DNA from: Saccharomonospora viridis DSM 43017
Lineage (GTDB): Bacteria; Actinomycetota; Actinomycetes; Mycobacteriales; Pseudonocardiaceae
Reading direction: 5' to 3'
Assembly: GCF_000023865.1 (NCBI RefSeq)
Contig: NC_013159.1
Location: forward strand, 3,250,001 to 3,314,000
DNA: 64,000 nt
Notes under the pieces: generated by a model
The model's database searches: none
Seen by the model: the letters and a program-made list of their open reading frames with translations, nothing else
What the model was told of the DNA's origin: nothing
Position numbers and translations under genes: made by a program
Shown: in pieces, positions 1-8,351 of the stretch
Position numbering within the stretch: the first letter of the stretch is position 1
Layout: each line of letters opens with the position of its first letter

Positions 1-301
1 GACCGAACAGACGAGAACTAACGTCGGATGCTCACCATGGCCGCTCCGACGAGCGGCACAGGACCCGCGAGGCACCCGCCCCTCGATCGTTCCGGTGTCA
101 GCCGGCACCCGGCTCACCCGATGCCTCGGTTCGACCCCTCCATCCGACCCGCGTAGGGCACAGTGAGAGGACCGTGCCCACATCACCACCCGAGCCGAAT
201 CGGCTCGCCGAAGCATCGAGGCGTCCCCGATCCACCACCCCGGCCCGGTGGGCCCACCGGCGGCACACCGACACAGTTGATCCGCCAGCGACCGTTCAGG
301 A
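1..301. other. Non-coding left edge upstream of the luciferase-like gene
   Basis: No convincing gene is seen here. The reading frames that cross it have proline- and arginine-rich translations typical of out-of-frame high-G+C DNA. The last bases (TTCAGGAG, overlapping the start codon) supply the ribosome binding site for the following gene. Confidence 0.6.
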
Positions 302-1825
302 GTGACCTTGCGCGACTACGGACACGAACCGCGGTTCGGTACGTTCCTCACCCCCAGCGCGTCCCAGCCGGAACAGACCGTGCGCCTCGCACAAGTCAGT
401 GAGCAGTCCGGACTGGACCTCGTCACGTTCCAGGACCACCCGTATCAGCCCGCGTTCCTGGATACGTGGACGTTGCTGTCGTTCGTCGCCGCCCGAACCC
501 AGCGGATCCTGCTCGCCCCCAACGTCACCAATCTGCCGCTGCGCCCTCCCGCCGTGTTGGCGCGCGCCGCGGCCAGTCTCGACCTCCTCAGCGACGGCCG
601 CGTGGAGCTGGGGCTCGGCGCGGGAGCGTTCTGGCAGGCCATCGAGGCCATGGGAAGCCCCCGGCTCACCCCCGCGCAATCAGTACAGGCCCTGCAGGAA
701 GCGATACGGATCATCCGCGAACTGTGGGACACGTCCCAACGCGGCGGGGTCCGCGTCGACGGTGAACGGTACCGCGTCATCGGCGCGAAACGCGGCCCCG
801 CGCCCGCCCACCGCATCCCCATCGTGCTCGGTGCCTACAAACCCCGGATGCTGCGACTGGTCGGAACGGACGCCGACGGCTGGCTACCCACACTCGGCTA
901 TCTCCCCGGCAAGGAAGCGTTGGCCGAATCGAACGACATCATCGACGAGGCCGCCGCCACCGCCGGACGCGAACCGTCCGAGATCAGCCGGTGGCTCAAC
1001 GTCGGCATCGATGACATCGACCCGTCGTCCCTGGCCGAACTCGCGCTGGAATACGGCATCTCGACGTTCGTCCTCGGCACCGACGATCCCCACACCATCG
1101 CCCGATTCGGACAGGAGGTCGCCCCGGCGGTACGCGAACTCGTCGCGGCCGAACGGACCCCACCGGCCGCCTCCGCCACAGCGGCCCACACCGAGACGAC
1201 GGACACGGCCCGAACGGAGCTCGGGATATCCCCCACACCGGACGACGGCACACGACTCAGTCCGAGATTGCCGTGGGACGAAAGCACCCGCCCGACCGCA
1301 CCGCCCGCTCCACAGGGGTACGAGTACACCCCTCGCGGTCGCGCCGTGAGTCGACACCTGGTGGACGTCCACGACCACCTGCGGTCCGAACTCCGACAAC
1401 TGCGCGATCCCATGGCTCAGGTGAAGCAGGGCACACTCGGCATCGGCGCCGCCCGCTCACAGCTCAACCGGATGACCCTGCGACAGAACAACTGGACCCT
1501 CGGCACCTACTGCGAGGCGTACTGCCGCGTGGTCACCCAACACCACACCCTGGAGGACGAAGGTATCTTCGCCCACCTCAGGTCCGTCGACAGTGGCCTC
1601 GCCCCGGTACTCGATCGGCTCGAGGAGGAGCACCGTGTCATCCACGACGTCCTCGAAGGCGTCGACCGCGCACTCGTCCGGCTCGCCGCGAATCCCGACG
1701 ACCACACCGAACTCGAACGCGCCGTCGACCTGCTGACCGACACGCTGCTGTCGCATTTCGCCTACGAGGAACGGGAGTTACTGGAACCGCTGGCCAGGTA
1801 CGGCATGTACGAAGGGCAACTCTGA
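302..1825 (+). CDS. Luciferase-like oxidoreductase fused to a C-terminal hemerythrin (HHE) domain
   Basis: The 507-residue protein has two parts. Residues about 1-290 match the luciferase-like monooxygenase (LLM) family, which uses F420 or FMN in a TIM barrel (FLTPSASQPEQTVRLAQ start, LSDGRVELGLGAGAF motif). After a Pro/Thr-rich linker (about 290-345), residues about 346-500 form a four-helix hemerythrin HHE domain. The expected metal ligands are visible: HLVDVHDH near 350, HHTLEDE near 413, EEEHRVIHD near 441 and HFAYEERE near 484. Hemerythrin domains bind a di-iron centre that senses or carries O2 or NO. The substrate is unknown. The GTG start at 302 overlaps the AGGAG ribosome binding site closely. 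Fusions of these two families occur in actinobacteria; a role in redox or oxygen response is inference. Confidence 0.9.
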   Translation: MTLRDYGHEPRFGTFLTPSASQPEQTVRLAQVSEQSGLDLVTFQDHPYQPAFLDTWTLLSFVAARTQRILLAPNVTNLPLRPPAVLARAAASLDLLSDGRVELGLGAGAFWQAIEAMGSPRLTPAQSVQALQEAIRIIRELWDTSQRGGVRVDGERYRVIGAKRGPAPAHRIPIVLGAYKPRMLRLVGTDADGWLPTLGYLPGKEALAESNDIIDEAAATAGREPSEISRWLNVGIDDIDPSSLAELALEYGISTFVLGTDDPHTIARFGQEVAPAVRELVAAERTPPAASATAAHTETTDTARTELGISPTPDDGTRLSPRLPWDESTRPTAPPAPQGYEYTPRGRAVSRHLVDVHDHLRSELRQLRDPMAQVKQGTLGIGAARSQLNRMTLRQNNWTLGTYCEAYCRVVTQHHTLEDEGIFAHLRSVDSGLAPVLDRLEEEHRVIHDVLEGVDRALVRLAANPDDHTELERAVDLLTDTLLSHFAYEERELLEPLARYGMYEGQL

Positions 1826-1951
1826 CGGTGCCCACCATCGCCACGGGCCGACCCGGACCCCCTCCAGGCCTGTCACCCGCTGTCCCGGTCCTCCACCACC
1901 ACTGTGGATCCGGGCGTGCCCGCTTCGAGCAGGGACGCACCCGCAACAGGC

Positions 1952-1985
1952 GGGGCCCGGCCGGTGCGTCGACCGGCCGGGCCCC
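1952..1985. terminator. Bidirectional stem-loop terminator
   Basis: A perfect 14-bp stem (GGGGCCCGGCCGGT and its complement) with a 6-base loop lies between two convergent genes, the LLM-hemerythrin fusion and the transglycosylase. There is no T-tract, which is common for actinobacterial terminators. Confidence 0.75.
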
Positions 1986-2041
1986 ATCCCATGACGGAGA
2001 CCGTGCATCACACACGAGTCACCGTCGACGACCTCGCTTCA

Positions 2042-2878
2042 TCAGTAGCCGCGGTAGCTGCCCCCCGAGGCCATCGAAGCGAGGCCGGGGTGTTTCTCGA
2101 AGCTGCCGTAGCGGCTCAGGGTGTACCGGACCCCGGCGATGATGTTGGACACCGGGTCGTAGATGTCCTCATGGCCCGGCAGCTTGTAGGCCTGGAAAGT
2201 CGGGTCGATCGTCTGCATCAACCCCTTCGAGGGGATGCCACGCTTGGCGTTGATGTCCCACAGGTTGATGGCCCGCGGGTTACCGCTCGACTCCTTCTCG
2301 ATCACGGTCCGGATGCTCGGGATGTCTTTCTCGGACACCGGAACCCCGTTGTCCTGCATCACGTCGATCGCCGTCCGGATCCAGCCATCGACCTCGTCCA
2401 CCGGCTCGGGGGCCGACGCGGGCTGGGCTCCGCCGCCGCTCGCCTCCTTCGCGTCCGACTCGGCCGACTTCTCGGCGGACTTGTCGTCCTTCGCCTTCTC
2501 ATCGGCGTGTCGGTCGTGCGCGGCGGGGTCGTCGCTGCGCGGGGCCGGAGCGCCGCCGCCGGACGGCTTGCGGTTGCCCTTGTCCAGCACGACCTTCCCA
2601 CCGACCACGGCGTCCCTGTCGGCGGAGCCGCTCTGCTGCGCGACAACGGAAGACGGCTGCATCGACACGGTCCCAGCGGCTTCCTCGTCCGCTCCCGCCA
2701 GCACGGCGGGGCTCGCCACACCGCTGACGAACAGAGCCACCACACCAACCGAGGCGTAGTTCCGGGCGGCGTTGCGCATGGACTTGCCGAGCGCCGCCGC
2801 AGGTGTGGAGATGTTTCGGGTCGGGGCCTGCAACGCGATCAGTTTCTTCACGCGCTCAAACATCTTGTGGTCTGCCAC
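2042..2878 (-). CDS. Secreted lytic transglycosylase (SLT domain)
   Basis: A 278-residue exported cell-wall enzyme that would cleave the glycan strands of peptidoglycan. It has a basic N terminus (to about residue 40), a hydrophobic signal segment around 41-62, a long Ala/Lys/Glu/Asp-rich low-complexity linker (about 70-175) and a C-terminal SLT domain (about 180-270). The catalytic Glu is in VIEKESSGNP, followed by the family motif SKGLMQTI and the NIIAGVRYTL helix. The start is GTG, placed 9 bases after AAGGAG; an ATG five codons downstream is an alternative. It is monocistronic, with a roughly 650-bp AT-richer upstream region. Genes of this type in actinobacteria are often controlled by long leaders, but I could not match a known riboswitch. 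Confidence 0.88.
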   Translation of the reverse strand: MADHKMFERVKKLIALQAPTRNISTPAAALGKSMRNAARNYASVGVVALFVSGVASPAVLAGADEEAAGTVSMQPSSVVAQQSGSADRDAVVGGKVVLDKGNRKPSGGGAPAPRSDDPAAHDRHADEKAKDDKSAEKSAESDAKEASGGGAQPASAPEPVDEVDGWIRTAIDVMQDNGVPVSEKDIPSIRTVIEKESSGNPRAINLWDINAKRGIPSKGLMQTIDPTFQAYKLPGHEDIYDPVSNIIAGVRYTLSRYGSFEKHPGLASMASGGSYRGY

Positions 2879-3533
2879 GTGCGTGATCTCCTTCTCGCTG
2901 TCGTTCCGCCGGCACGTTCGGGGGCTCGGCCGGCGGGGGCGTACGCGCGACCTCGTGTGGATCTTTCGGGGGCAAAGATCCGGTCAACGCGTAAGCCTGT
3001 GCGAGATTACGAAATGAAAACTCGCAAAATCAGTAACGCGTGGCAAGGAACACAGATCAACAGCGTTTGAAAGACGCAACCTTGGTTTATCCAAGGCGTT
3101 TTCAGCCCTATGACCTGCGATAACGCGAAACCATGACCTAGTTCACTCAATCCTGGCGCCCGACCTGCGAAGCCTTAGTCAAACACTTGAGGAAAATATA
3201 GTTCGTGTCACGAAAGAACTGACTGCTCGTGACCAATCACGGCCGAAACAGTGGGAAAAAATACGCAATCGGACGCGACAGAATGCGCACCGTCGCCATT
3301 GCGGGGACCGAACACCACGACAAGAATCGGAAAGGTTGCTTGACGTGACCGAACTCATGAAGTGACGGATTCGTATACGCACGAGAACCGAGACGACGAA
3401 TCCGAGGCGCTCGACGCGTTCAGGACGCACGCCCCGGCGGTCGCCTCCGACTCGAGCGGACACGCAGACCACACCGACCGATCACCGAACGCACGTATCC
3501 ACCCCACGTCGGGGGCGTTTCTTCCGTCCCGGT
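2879..3533. other. Long leader/promoter region of the transglycosylase
   Basis: This roughly 655-bp gap is noticeably richer in A+T than its surroundings between about 3000 and 3360. It contains small stems (CCTTGG/CCAAGG near 3080-3096; GATCTTT/AAAGATC near 2960-2980) but no gene that I can support. It probably holds the transglycosylase promoter and an extended 5' untranslated region. Confidence 0.5.
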
Positions 3534-3965
3534 TCACGCGCCGTGCTTCACGATCCCGTACTGCGCCCGGACGACGGCCATGCACTCGTCCTCCACGTAG
3601 AGCAGTCCGGCCTCCTCGGCGATCGCACGGGCCTCGGCCGAGACGATGTCCTGTTGCAGCCACAGAGCACGCGCCCCGACCCGCACGGCCTCCCGCGCGA
3701 CCGAAGCCGCCTCAGCGGGGGGTCGGAACACGTTCACGACCTCGACCGTCTCCCCTGCCTCGACCGCCTCGGCAAGCCCGCGGTACACGGCCTCGCCGAG
3801 CAGGACGCTGCCGGGCCCGACGACCGGGTTGATCGGGATGATCCGGAAACCGGCGCTCTGCAACGCGGCGGGCACCGCGTGTGCCGCCTTGGCGGGGTCA
3901 CGGCTGAGCCCCACCACCGCGATGGTGTCGAAATCCCGGAGTACGCGTTCGGCCGTGTGCGTCAT
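3534..3965 (-). CDS. CoA-binding domain protein (YccU-like)
   Basis: A 143-residue single-domain protein of the CoA-binding (Rossmann) family. The nucleotide-binding start IAVVGLSRDPAKAAH is near residue 12-26 and the family's IIPINP segment follows. The conserved later motif ALWLQQDIVSAEA is also present. Such stand-alone domains bind CoA or acyl-CoA; their function is not established. The ATG at 3965 has GGAAGGGG about 8 bases upstream and is preferred over an in-frame upstream start whose N terminus looks like translated intergenic DNA. It lies 73 bp downstream of the ThDP enzyme in the same direction and may be cotranscribed with it. Confidence 0.85.
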   Translation of the reverse strand: MTHTAERVLRDFDTIAVVGLSRDPAKAAHAVPAALQSAGFRIIPINPVVGPGSVLLGEAVYRGLAEAVEAGETVEVVNVFRPPAEAASVAREAVRVGARALWLQQDIVSAEARAIAEEAGLLYVEDECMAVVRAQYGIVKHGA

Positions 3966-4038
3966 CAGTCGCCCCTTCCGCGAGCGTGCCGACGGCCGTC
4001 GATGACCAACACGGTCACCGAGGGCCACCAGTCACTGC

Positions 4039-5700
4039 CTACCACGTCAGACTCTCCCGCCGGTACCAACGCGACGGGATGGTCAGCGGCGGGCGCAGCT
4101 CCGCGTTGACCACGAGCACATTGGGTTCATCCGACCGACTGAACTCGCGCAGCAGTCGACGGAAGGCCCGGCCGAAGCCGTCCACACGGTCGGCGTAGAC
4201 ACCGAACGACTTCGCCAACCCCACGAAATCGGGTGTGGCGAGATCGACACCGTAATGCCCGAAACCCGAGTTGGTCTGGTCGTGGCGCAGCATGCCGTAG
4301 CCACGGTCGTTCACGATGACCACGGTGATGGGAAGCTCCTGCTGGATCGCGGTCGCCAACTCACCGCAGCCGGTCAGGAACCCACCGTCGCCCGTCACAC
4401 ACACCGCACGTACCGCCCCCGCGGCACCGACCCCCAGCGACGCGGGGAAACCGAATCCGGCCATCCCCCAGCCCGTGGGACAGACCAGCTGCCGAGGCCC
4501 CGACACCCGGTAGAAACCGCCGATCCAGTAACCCGCGACACACATGTCCGAGATGAGTACCGACCCCTCGGGCAGGGTCTCCTTGAGCGCGGACAGGAAC
4601 TCGGCGGCGTGCGGTTCCTCCTTGCGTACGCGCCTGCGTACCTGCACCTCGATGTCGTCCAGACGGCGGGTCAGCTCGTCCAGTCCCGGCTTCGGCAGGA
4701 TGCCCAGCGACAACTCCTCCACCACCTGACGGGCATCGCCGAGCAGCAACAGATCCGGTGGGTAGTTCTTCGCCGCGTCCTCGGCGTCCACGTTGATCGC
4801 GATCAACGTGGGTGGCTGCGGCATGCACCAGTTCTGCGTCATCGCGCCGTCGAAGTCGGTGCCGATCGCGAGCACCACGTCCGCTTCGTCCCACAGCGCC
4901 CCGACCTCGGGCGCGTGCACCGGGTTGGACGCCAGGCACGGATGGTCGGGCGGCACGATCCCCCGCGCGGCGAACGTCGTGACGATCGGAGCGGCGAGCC
5001 GTTCGGCGAGGATGCCGATCGCCTCGCCCGCCCCCGAACGCAACGCTCCGCCGCCGACCCAGATCAGCGGGCGTTGCGCGGCCATCAACATCCCCCGAGC
5101 GCGGTCGACGTCCTCACTCGCCAACGGCGGATGTTGCTCCAGTGAACTCGTCGAGACGCCGTCCGGCTCCAGGCCGTCCAGGACCGGCTCACCGAGGAAA
5201 TCCGCCGGAATGCCGACGTACACCGGGCCACTCTGCGGTCGTAACGCCGTTTCGGCCGCGTAGCGCACGACGGAGACGATCTCGTCCGGATGCGCGACCG
5301 TGAACGCGGCCTTCGTCAACGGTTCGAACAGGGCCCGCTGGTCACCGACTTCGTGCAACGAGCCACGGACCATGCCCGGCGTGCGCAACGTCGAGGGGAC
5401 GTCGGTCGCCACCACCAGTACGGGAGACGCCGACGCCTGTGCCTCGCCGAGCGCGCTGAGCGTGTTGACCGCTCCGGGTCCCGTCGTCACCAAAGCCACG
5501 CCGAGCGCGCCGGTGACACGGGCGTATCCATCTGCGGCGTGCGCGGCCGCCCGCTCGTGTCGCACCCCGATCACGCGGATACCGCTGTCTGCAAGCGCCT
5601 CCCAGACGGGGAGCGTGTGCGTGCCGGGGAGACCGAAGGTGACTTCGACATCGAGGTCGGTCAGGGCCTTGACGAGACTGCGCGCACCGATGATCGACAC
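4039..5700 (-). CDS. Thiamine-diphosphate-dependent enzyme, acetolactate-synthase-like
   Basis: A 553-residue enzyme with the three-domain ThDP fold. The N-terminal Pyr domain has FGLPGTH and the activating Glu in GVRHERAAAHAADGYAR (about residue 49). The middle domain contains WVGGGALRSGAGEA. The C-terminal PP domain has the ThDP/Mg2+ motif VTGDGGF, ending about 30 residues later in NDRGYGM. It should decarboxylate or ligate a 2-oxo acid. The exact substrate (acetolactate synthase, benzoylformate decarboxylase or similar) cannot be read from sequence. It lacks a neighbouring small subunit, which argues against a biosynthetic acetolactate synthase. The start is GTG, and the gene lies 21 bp after the GST-like gene, so the two are probably one operon. 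Confidence 0.87.
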   Translation of the reverse strand: MSIIGARSLVKALTDLDVEVTFGLPGTHTLPVWEALADSGIRVIGVRHERAAAHAADGYARVTGALGVALVTTGPGAVNTLSALGEAQASASPVLVVATDVPSTLRTPGMVRGSLHEVGDQRALFEPLTKAAFTVAHPDEIVSVVRYAAETALRPQSGPVYVGIPADFLGEPVLDGLEPDGVSTSSLEQHPPLASEDVDRARGMLMAAQRPLIWVGGGALRSGAGEAIGILAERLAAPIVTTFAARGIVPPDHPCLASNPVHAPEVGALWDEADVVLAIGTDFDGAMTQNWCMPQPPTLIAINVDAEDAAKNYPPDLLLLGDARQVVEELSLGILPKPGLDELTRRLDDIEVQVRRRVRKEEPHAAEFLSALKETLPEGSVLISDMCVAGYWIGGFYRVSGPRQLVCPTGWGMAGFGFPASLGVGAAGAVRAVCVTGDGGFLTGCGELATAIQQELPITVVIVNDRGYGMLRHDQTNSGFGHYGVDLATPDFVGLAKSFGVYADRVDGFGRAFRRLLREFSRSDEPNVLVVNAELRPPLTIPSRWYRRESLTW

Positions 5701-5721
5701 GCGGCGAGGATACGATCCTCG

Positions 5722-6723
5722 TCACCACTGGGCGGGTAGGGTCTCCTCCGCCGGAGGCGGCCCCGGTGGAGTGCCGTCCCCGAAAGGACGCCCGCCCAGA
5801 GCCTCCCGCCCGTGCGGAGTGGCCCACAGCGATAGGTCTGGTCCTTTCGGCACGATCCGCGTCGGATTGATCTCCGTGTGCACCTGGTAGTAGTGCCGCT
5901 TGATGTGGTCGAAATCCACGGTGTCCCCGAAACCGGGCGTCTGGAACAGATCCCGCGCGTAGGCCCAGAGCACGGGCTGCTCGGTCAGCTTATTGCGATT
6001 GCATTTGAAGTGCCCGTGGTAGACGGCGTCGAACCGGACGAGCGTGGTGAACAGCCGGACGTCCGCCTCGGTGATGGTGTCGCCCACCAGGTACCGCTGG
6101 TTCTCCAGGCGTTCCGACAGCGCGTCCAAACGTGCGAACAGACGCGTGTAGGCGTCCTCGTACGCCTCCTGTTTGGTGGCGAACCCCGCCTCGTAGACAG
6201 CCGCGTTGACATCGGCGTGGACGACGGCGTTGATCTCGTCGATCTCGTCCCGCAGTCCCTCGGGGTACAGATCGGGTGCCCCGTCGCGGTGATACGCCGT
6301 CCACTCCGTCGACAGATCGAGCGTGATCTGCGGATAGTCGTTGGTCACCACCTTGCCGCTGGGGATGTCCACGATCGCGGGCACGCTGATGCCGCCCGTG
6401 TAGTCCGGATCGGCCTTGGCATACGCCTCGCTGAGGAACCGGATGCCCAGCACGGGATCACGGCCGTGGGGGTCGAGGGTGAATCGCCAGCTGCGTTCGT
6501 CCTGGATGGGGTCGGCCACGGCCACCGAGAGGACCGATTCCAGACCGAGCAGTCTGCGCACGATCAACGCCCGGTTGGCCCAGGGGCACGCGCGACTCAC
6601 GACCAGGCGATATCGGCCGGGTTCGACGGGCCAGCCGTCGCGCCCGTCGGCGGTGATGCGGTCGGTGAAGTGGTTGGGTGAGCGGTGGAACTCCCCGGTC
6701 TCCGGATCCGTCGAGATACCCAT
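5722..6723 (-). CDS. Glutathione S-transferase family, glutathionyl-hydroquinone-reductase-like
   Basis: A 333-residue protein of the Omega-like GST family (YqjG/Xi class). The thioredoxin-fold N terminus carries the catalytic cysteine in SRACPWANRAL (about residue 46), and the C-terminal helical domain has LVGDTITEADVRLF. Xi-class enzymes reduce S-glutathionyl-hydroquinones. Actinobacteria usually lack glutathione, so mycothiol or another thiol may be the partner (inference). The ATG at 6723 was chosen because the family N terminus (MGISTDPETGEFHR) begins there; the 52 codons upstream in frame are arginine-rich and cross the 21-bp repeat region. No Shine-Dalgarno sits at the usual distance, so the mRNA may be leaderless. 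Confidence 0.86.
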   Translation of the reverse strand: MGISTDPETGEFHRSPNHFTDRITADGRDGWPVEPGRYRLVVSRACPWANRALIVRRLLGLESVLSVAVADPIQDERSWRFTLDPHGRDPVLGIRFLSEAYAKADPDYTGGISVPAIVDIPSGKVVTNDYPQITLDLSTEWTAYHRDGAPDLYPEGLRDEIDEINAVVHADVNAAVYEAGFATKQEAYEDAYTRLFARLDALSERLENQRYLVGDTITEADVRLFTTLVRFDAVYHGHFKCNRNKLTEQPVLWAYARDLFQTPGFGDTVDFDHIKRHYYQVHTEINPTRIVPKGPDLSLWATPHGREALGGRPFGDGTPPGPPPAEETLPAQW

Positions 6724-6799
6724 GGCACCGACGCTAGTCCCCGAAGTCCTCCCGATCCATCCACGAACGCCGCCGAGAGCACCGAAAACACCGAAACAT

Positions 6800-6890
6800 C
6801 GTGTCCGCAGCCCACGTAGTCGTGTCCGCAGCCCACGTAGTCGTGTCCGCCCCGTGCGGTGCGAAGACGGCGACATCACCTGCGGACACG
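6800..6890. repeat. 21-bp repeat array, copy 1
   Basis: Two and a half direct 21-bp units start CGTGTCCGCAGCCCACGTAG at 6800, 6821 and 6842 (the last cut after CGTGTCCGC). After a short GC-rich centre, one inverted unit follows, ending TGCGGACACG at 6890. It lies just downstream of the amidase stop (6910) and 76 bp upstream of the GST-like start. It belongs to the same family as the arrays near 11.7, 24.5 and 56.0 kb. Confidence 0.9.
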
Positions 6891-6909
6891 CCGACGGTCG
6901 GCACGAAGG

Positions 6910-8319
6910 TCAGTCACGGCTCCTGGTCGGTCGCCCGGTCGGCCAGGGGCGGAGCTCCTCCACCAACCGGGCCACCGCCAACACGAGGTCGTCGGAATGG
7001 CGCGGCCCCACGATCTGCAACCCCACGGGCAGCCCCTGCGACGTGAACCCGGCGGGCACGCTGACAGCGGGCTGCTGCGTCATGTTGAACGGATAGGTGA
7101 ACCCGGTCCACTGCGGCCAGTCGGTCAAACCGCTGCCGGGCGGCACGTCATGCCCCACCTCGAACGGCTGCACCGGCATGGTCGGGGTGAGCAGCACGTC
7201 GTAGTGGGTGTGGAACTCTCCCATGTGGATGCCCAACGCCATGCGTTCGGCGGTGGCGTCGAGGTAGTCCCGGGCCGAGTAGGTGCGTCCCCGTTCCCAT
7301 ACCCTGCGCAGTCCGGGGTCGACCCGGTGTCCCGAACCCTCCGGGAACGAGTCGAGCCACTTCGCCGCTCCCGTGGACCACAGCACCCCGAACGCCTCGA
7401 TCGGGTCGGTGAACCCGGGATCGGCCTCCTCCACGGTCAACCCCGCCTCACCGAGCACAGCCACCACCGACGCCACGAGTTGGGTGATCTCCGGATCGAC
7501 GTCGAGGTAGCCGAGAGCGGGGGAATAGGCGGCCCGAAGCCCGCGGACGTCACGACGCACGGCTTCGCGGTAGGTGCCGGACGACAGCGGCAGCGAGGAG
7601 GGGTCACGGTGGTCCGGCATGGCGAGCACGTCCAACAGCAGCGCCACGTCGTCGACCGAGCGGGCCATCGGCCCCGCGTGGGCCAGAGCGCCGAACGGAC
7701 TGGCCGGGTACAGCGGAATGCGTCCGCCCGTGGGTTTGAAGCCGACGATGCCGCAGAACGAGGCCGGGATACGCACGGACCCACCGCCGTCGGTGCCCAC
7801 GGACAACTCGCCCATCCCGGTGGCCACGGCGACCGCGCTGCCGCCGCTCGACCCACCGGAGGTGAGGGCCGGGTCCCAGGGGTTGCGGGTGACGCCGTCG
7901 AGCGGACTGTCGGTCACGGCCTTCCACCCCAGTTCGGGGGTGGTGGTCTTGCCGAGCAGTACCAGGCCGTGTTCCCGCATTCGCGCGGTGATGGGGCTGT
8001 CGACCTCCCACGGCCGGTCGCGGTCGATGCACAGCGATCCGCGCAACGTGGGCCAACCCCGGGTGAGGAACATGTCCTTCACCAACGCCGGAACACCGTC
8101 GAGCCAGCCGATCGGGTTCCCTTCGCGCCACCGTTCCTCCGAACCCCGGGCCGCGGCCAATGCCGATTCCGGGTCGACGAGGGTGAAGGCGTGGTACTCC
8201 GGGTCGTACTCGTCGATGGCGTCGAGCGCGGCGCGGGTGGCCTCGACCGGCGACAACTCGCCCGCGGAGTAGGCGGCGACGAGTTCGCTCGCGGTCAGCA
8301 TGGGCGGCGTGCTCGACAT
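6910..8319 (-). CDS. Amidase (amidase signature family)
   Basis: A 469-residue hydrolase with the Ser-cisSer-Lys triad of the amidase signature family. The Lys lies in GVPALVKDMF, the glycine/serine-rich signature is GGSSGGSAVAVATG, and the nucleophile region SVGTDGGGSVRIPASFCG is followed by GFKPTGG. It hydrolyses a carboxamide to acid plus ammonia; substrate unknown. The ATG at 8319 follows GAGGAG by 6 bases. The gene is 32 bp downstream of the D-2-hydroxyacid dehydrogenase and is probably cotranscribed from the promoter at 9336-9364. It would therefore share the GntR-type operator found there. Its context suggests a step in breakdown of a nitrogen-containing acid or amide. Confidence 0.9.
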   Translation of the reverse strand: MSSTPPMLTASELVAAYSAGELSPVEATRAALDAIDEYDPEYHAFTLVDPESALAAARGSEERWREGNPIGWLDGVPALVKDMFLTRGWPTLRGSLCIDRDRPWEVDSPITARMREHGLVLLGKTTTPELGWKAVTDSPLDGVTRNPWDPALTSGGSSGGSAVAVATGMGELSVGTDGGGSVRIPASFCGIVGFKPTGGRIPLYPASPFGALAHAGPMARSVDDVALLLDVLAMPDHRDPSSLPLSSGTYREAVRRDVRGLRAAYSPALGYLDVDPEITQLVASVVAVLGEAGLTVEEADPGFTDPIEAFGVLWSTGAAKWLDSFPEGSGHRVDPGLRRVWERGRTYSARDYLDATAERMALGIHMGEFHTHYDVLLTPTMPVQPFEVGHDVPPGSGLTDWPQWTGFTYPFNMTQQPAVSVPAGFTSQGLPVGLQIVGPRHSDDLVLAVARLVEELRPWPTGRPTRSRD

Positions 8320-8351
8320 GGCTCTCCTCGTCGTCGATTCGGTGGCCGGCG

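Noticed and set aside
2879-3130. c-di-AMP (ydaO-type) riboswitch upstream of the transglycosylase
   Set aside because: Cell-wall hydrolase genes of actinobacteria often have one and the leader is long, but I could not find the conserved GGGGUGAA-like and CAGCUAACC-like segments on the minus strand.
3362-3832. Plus-strand frame of 156 codons opposite the CoA-binding gene
   Set aside because: Pro/Arg-rich translation typical of antisense high-G+C sequence; the minus-strand frame has a clear family.
4039-5700. Biosynthetic acetolactate synthase (IlvB) assignment
   Set aside because: No IlvN small subunit or ketol-acid reductoisomerase gene is adjacent and the neighbours are unrelated, so only the broader ThDP family is claimed.
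6799-7046. Reading frames through the 21-bp arrays with heptapeptide repeats (such as VSAAHVV)
   Set aside because: A 21-bp repeat automatically gives a 7-residue repeat in every frame. These frames have no ribosome binding site and the same happens at all four arrays; they are not genes.
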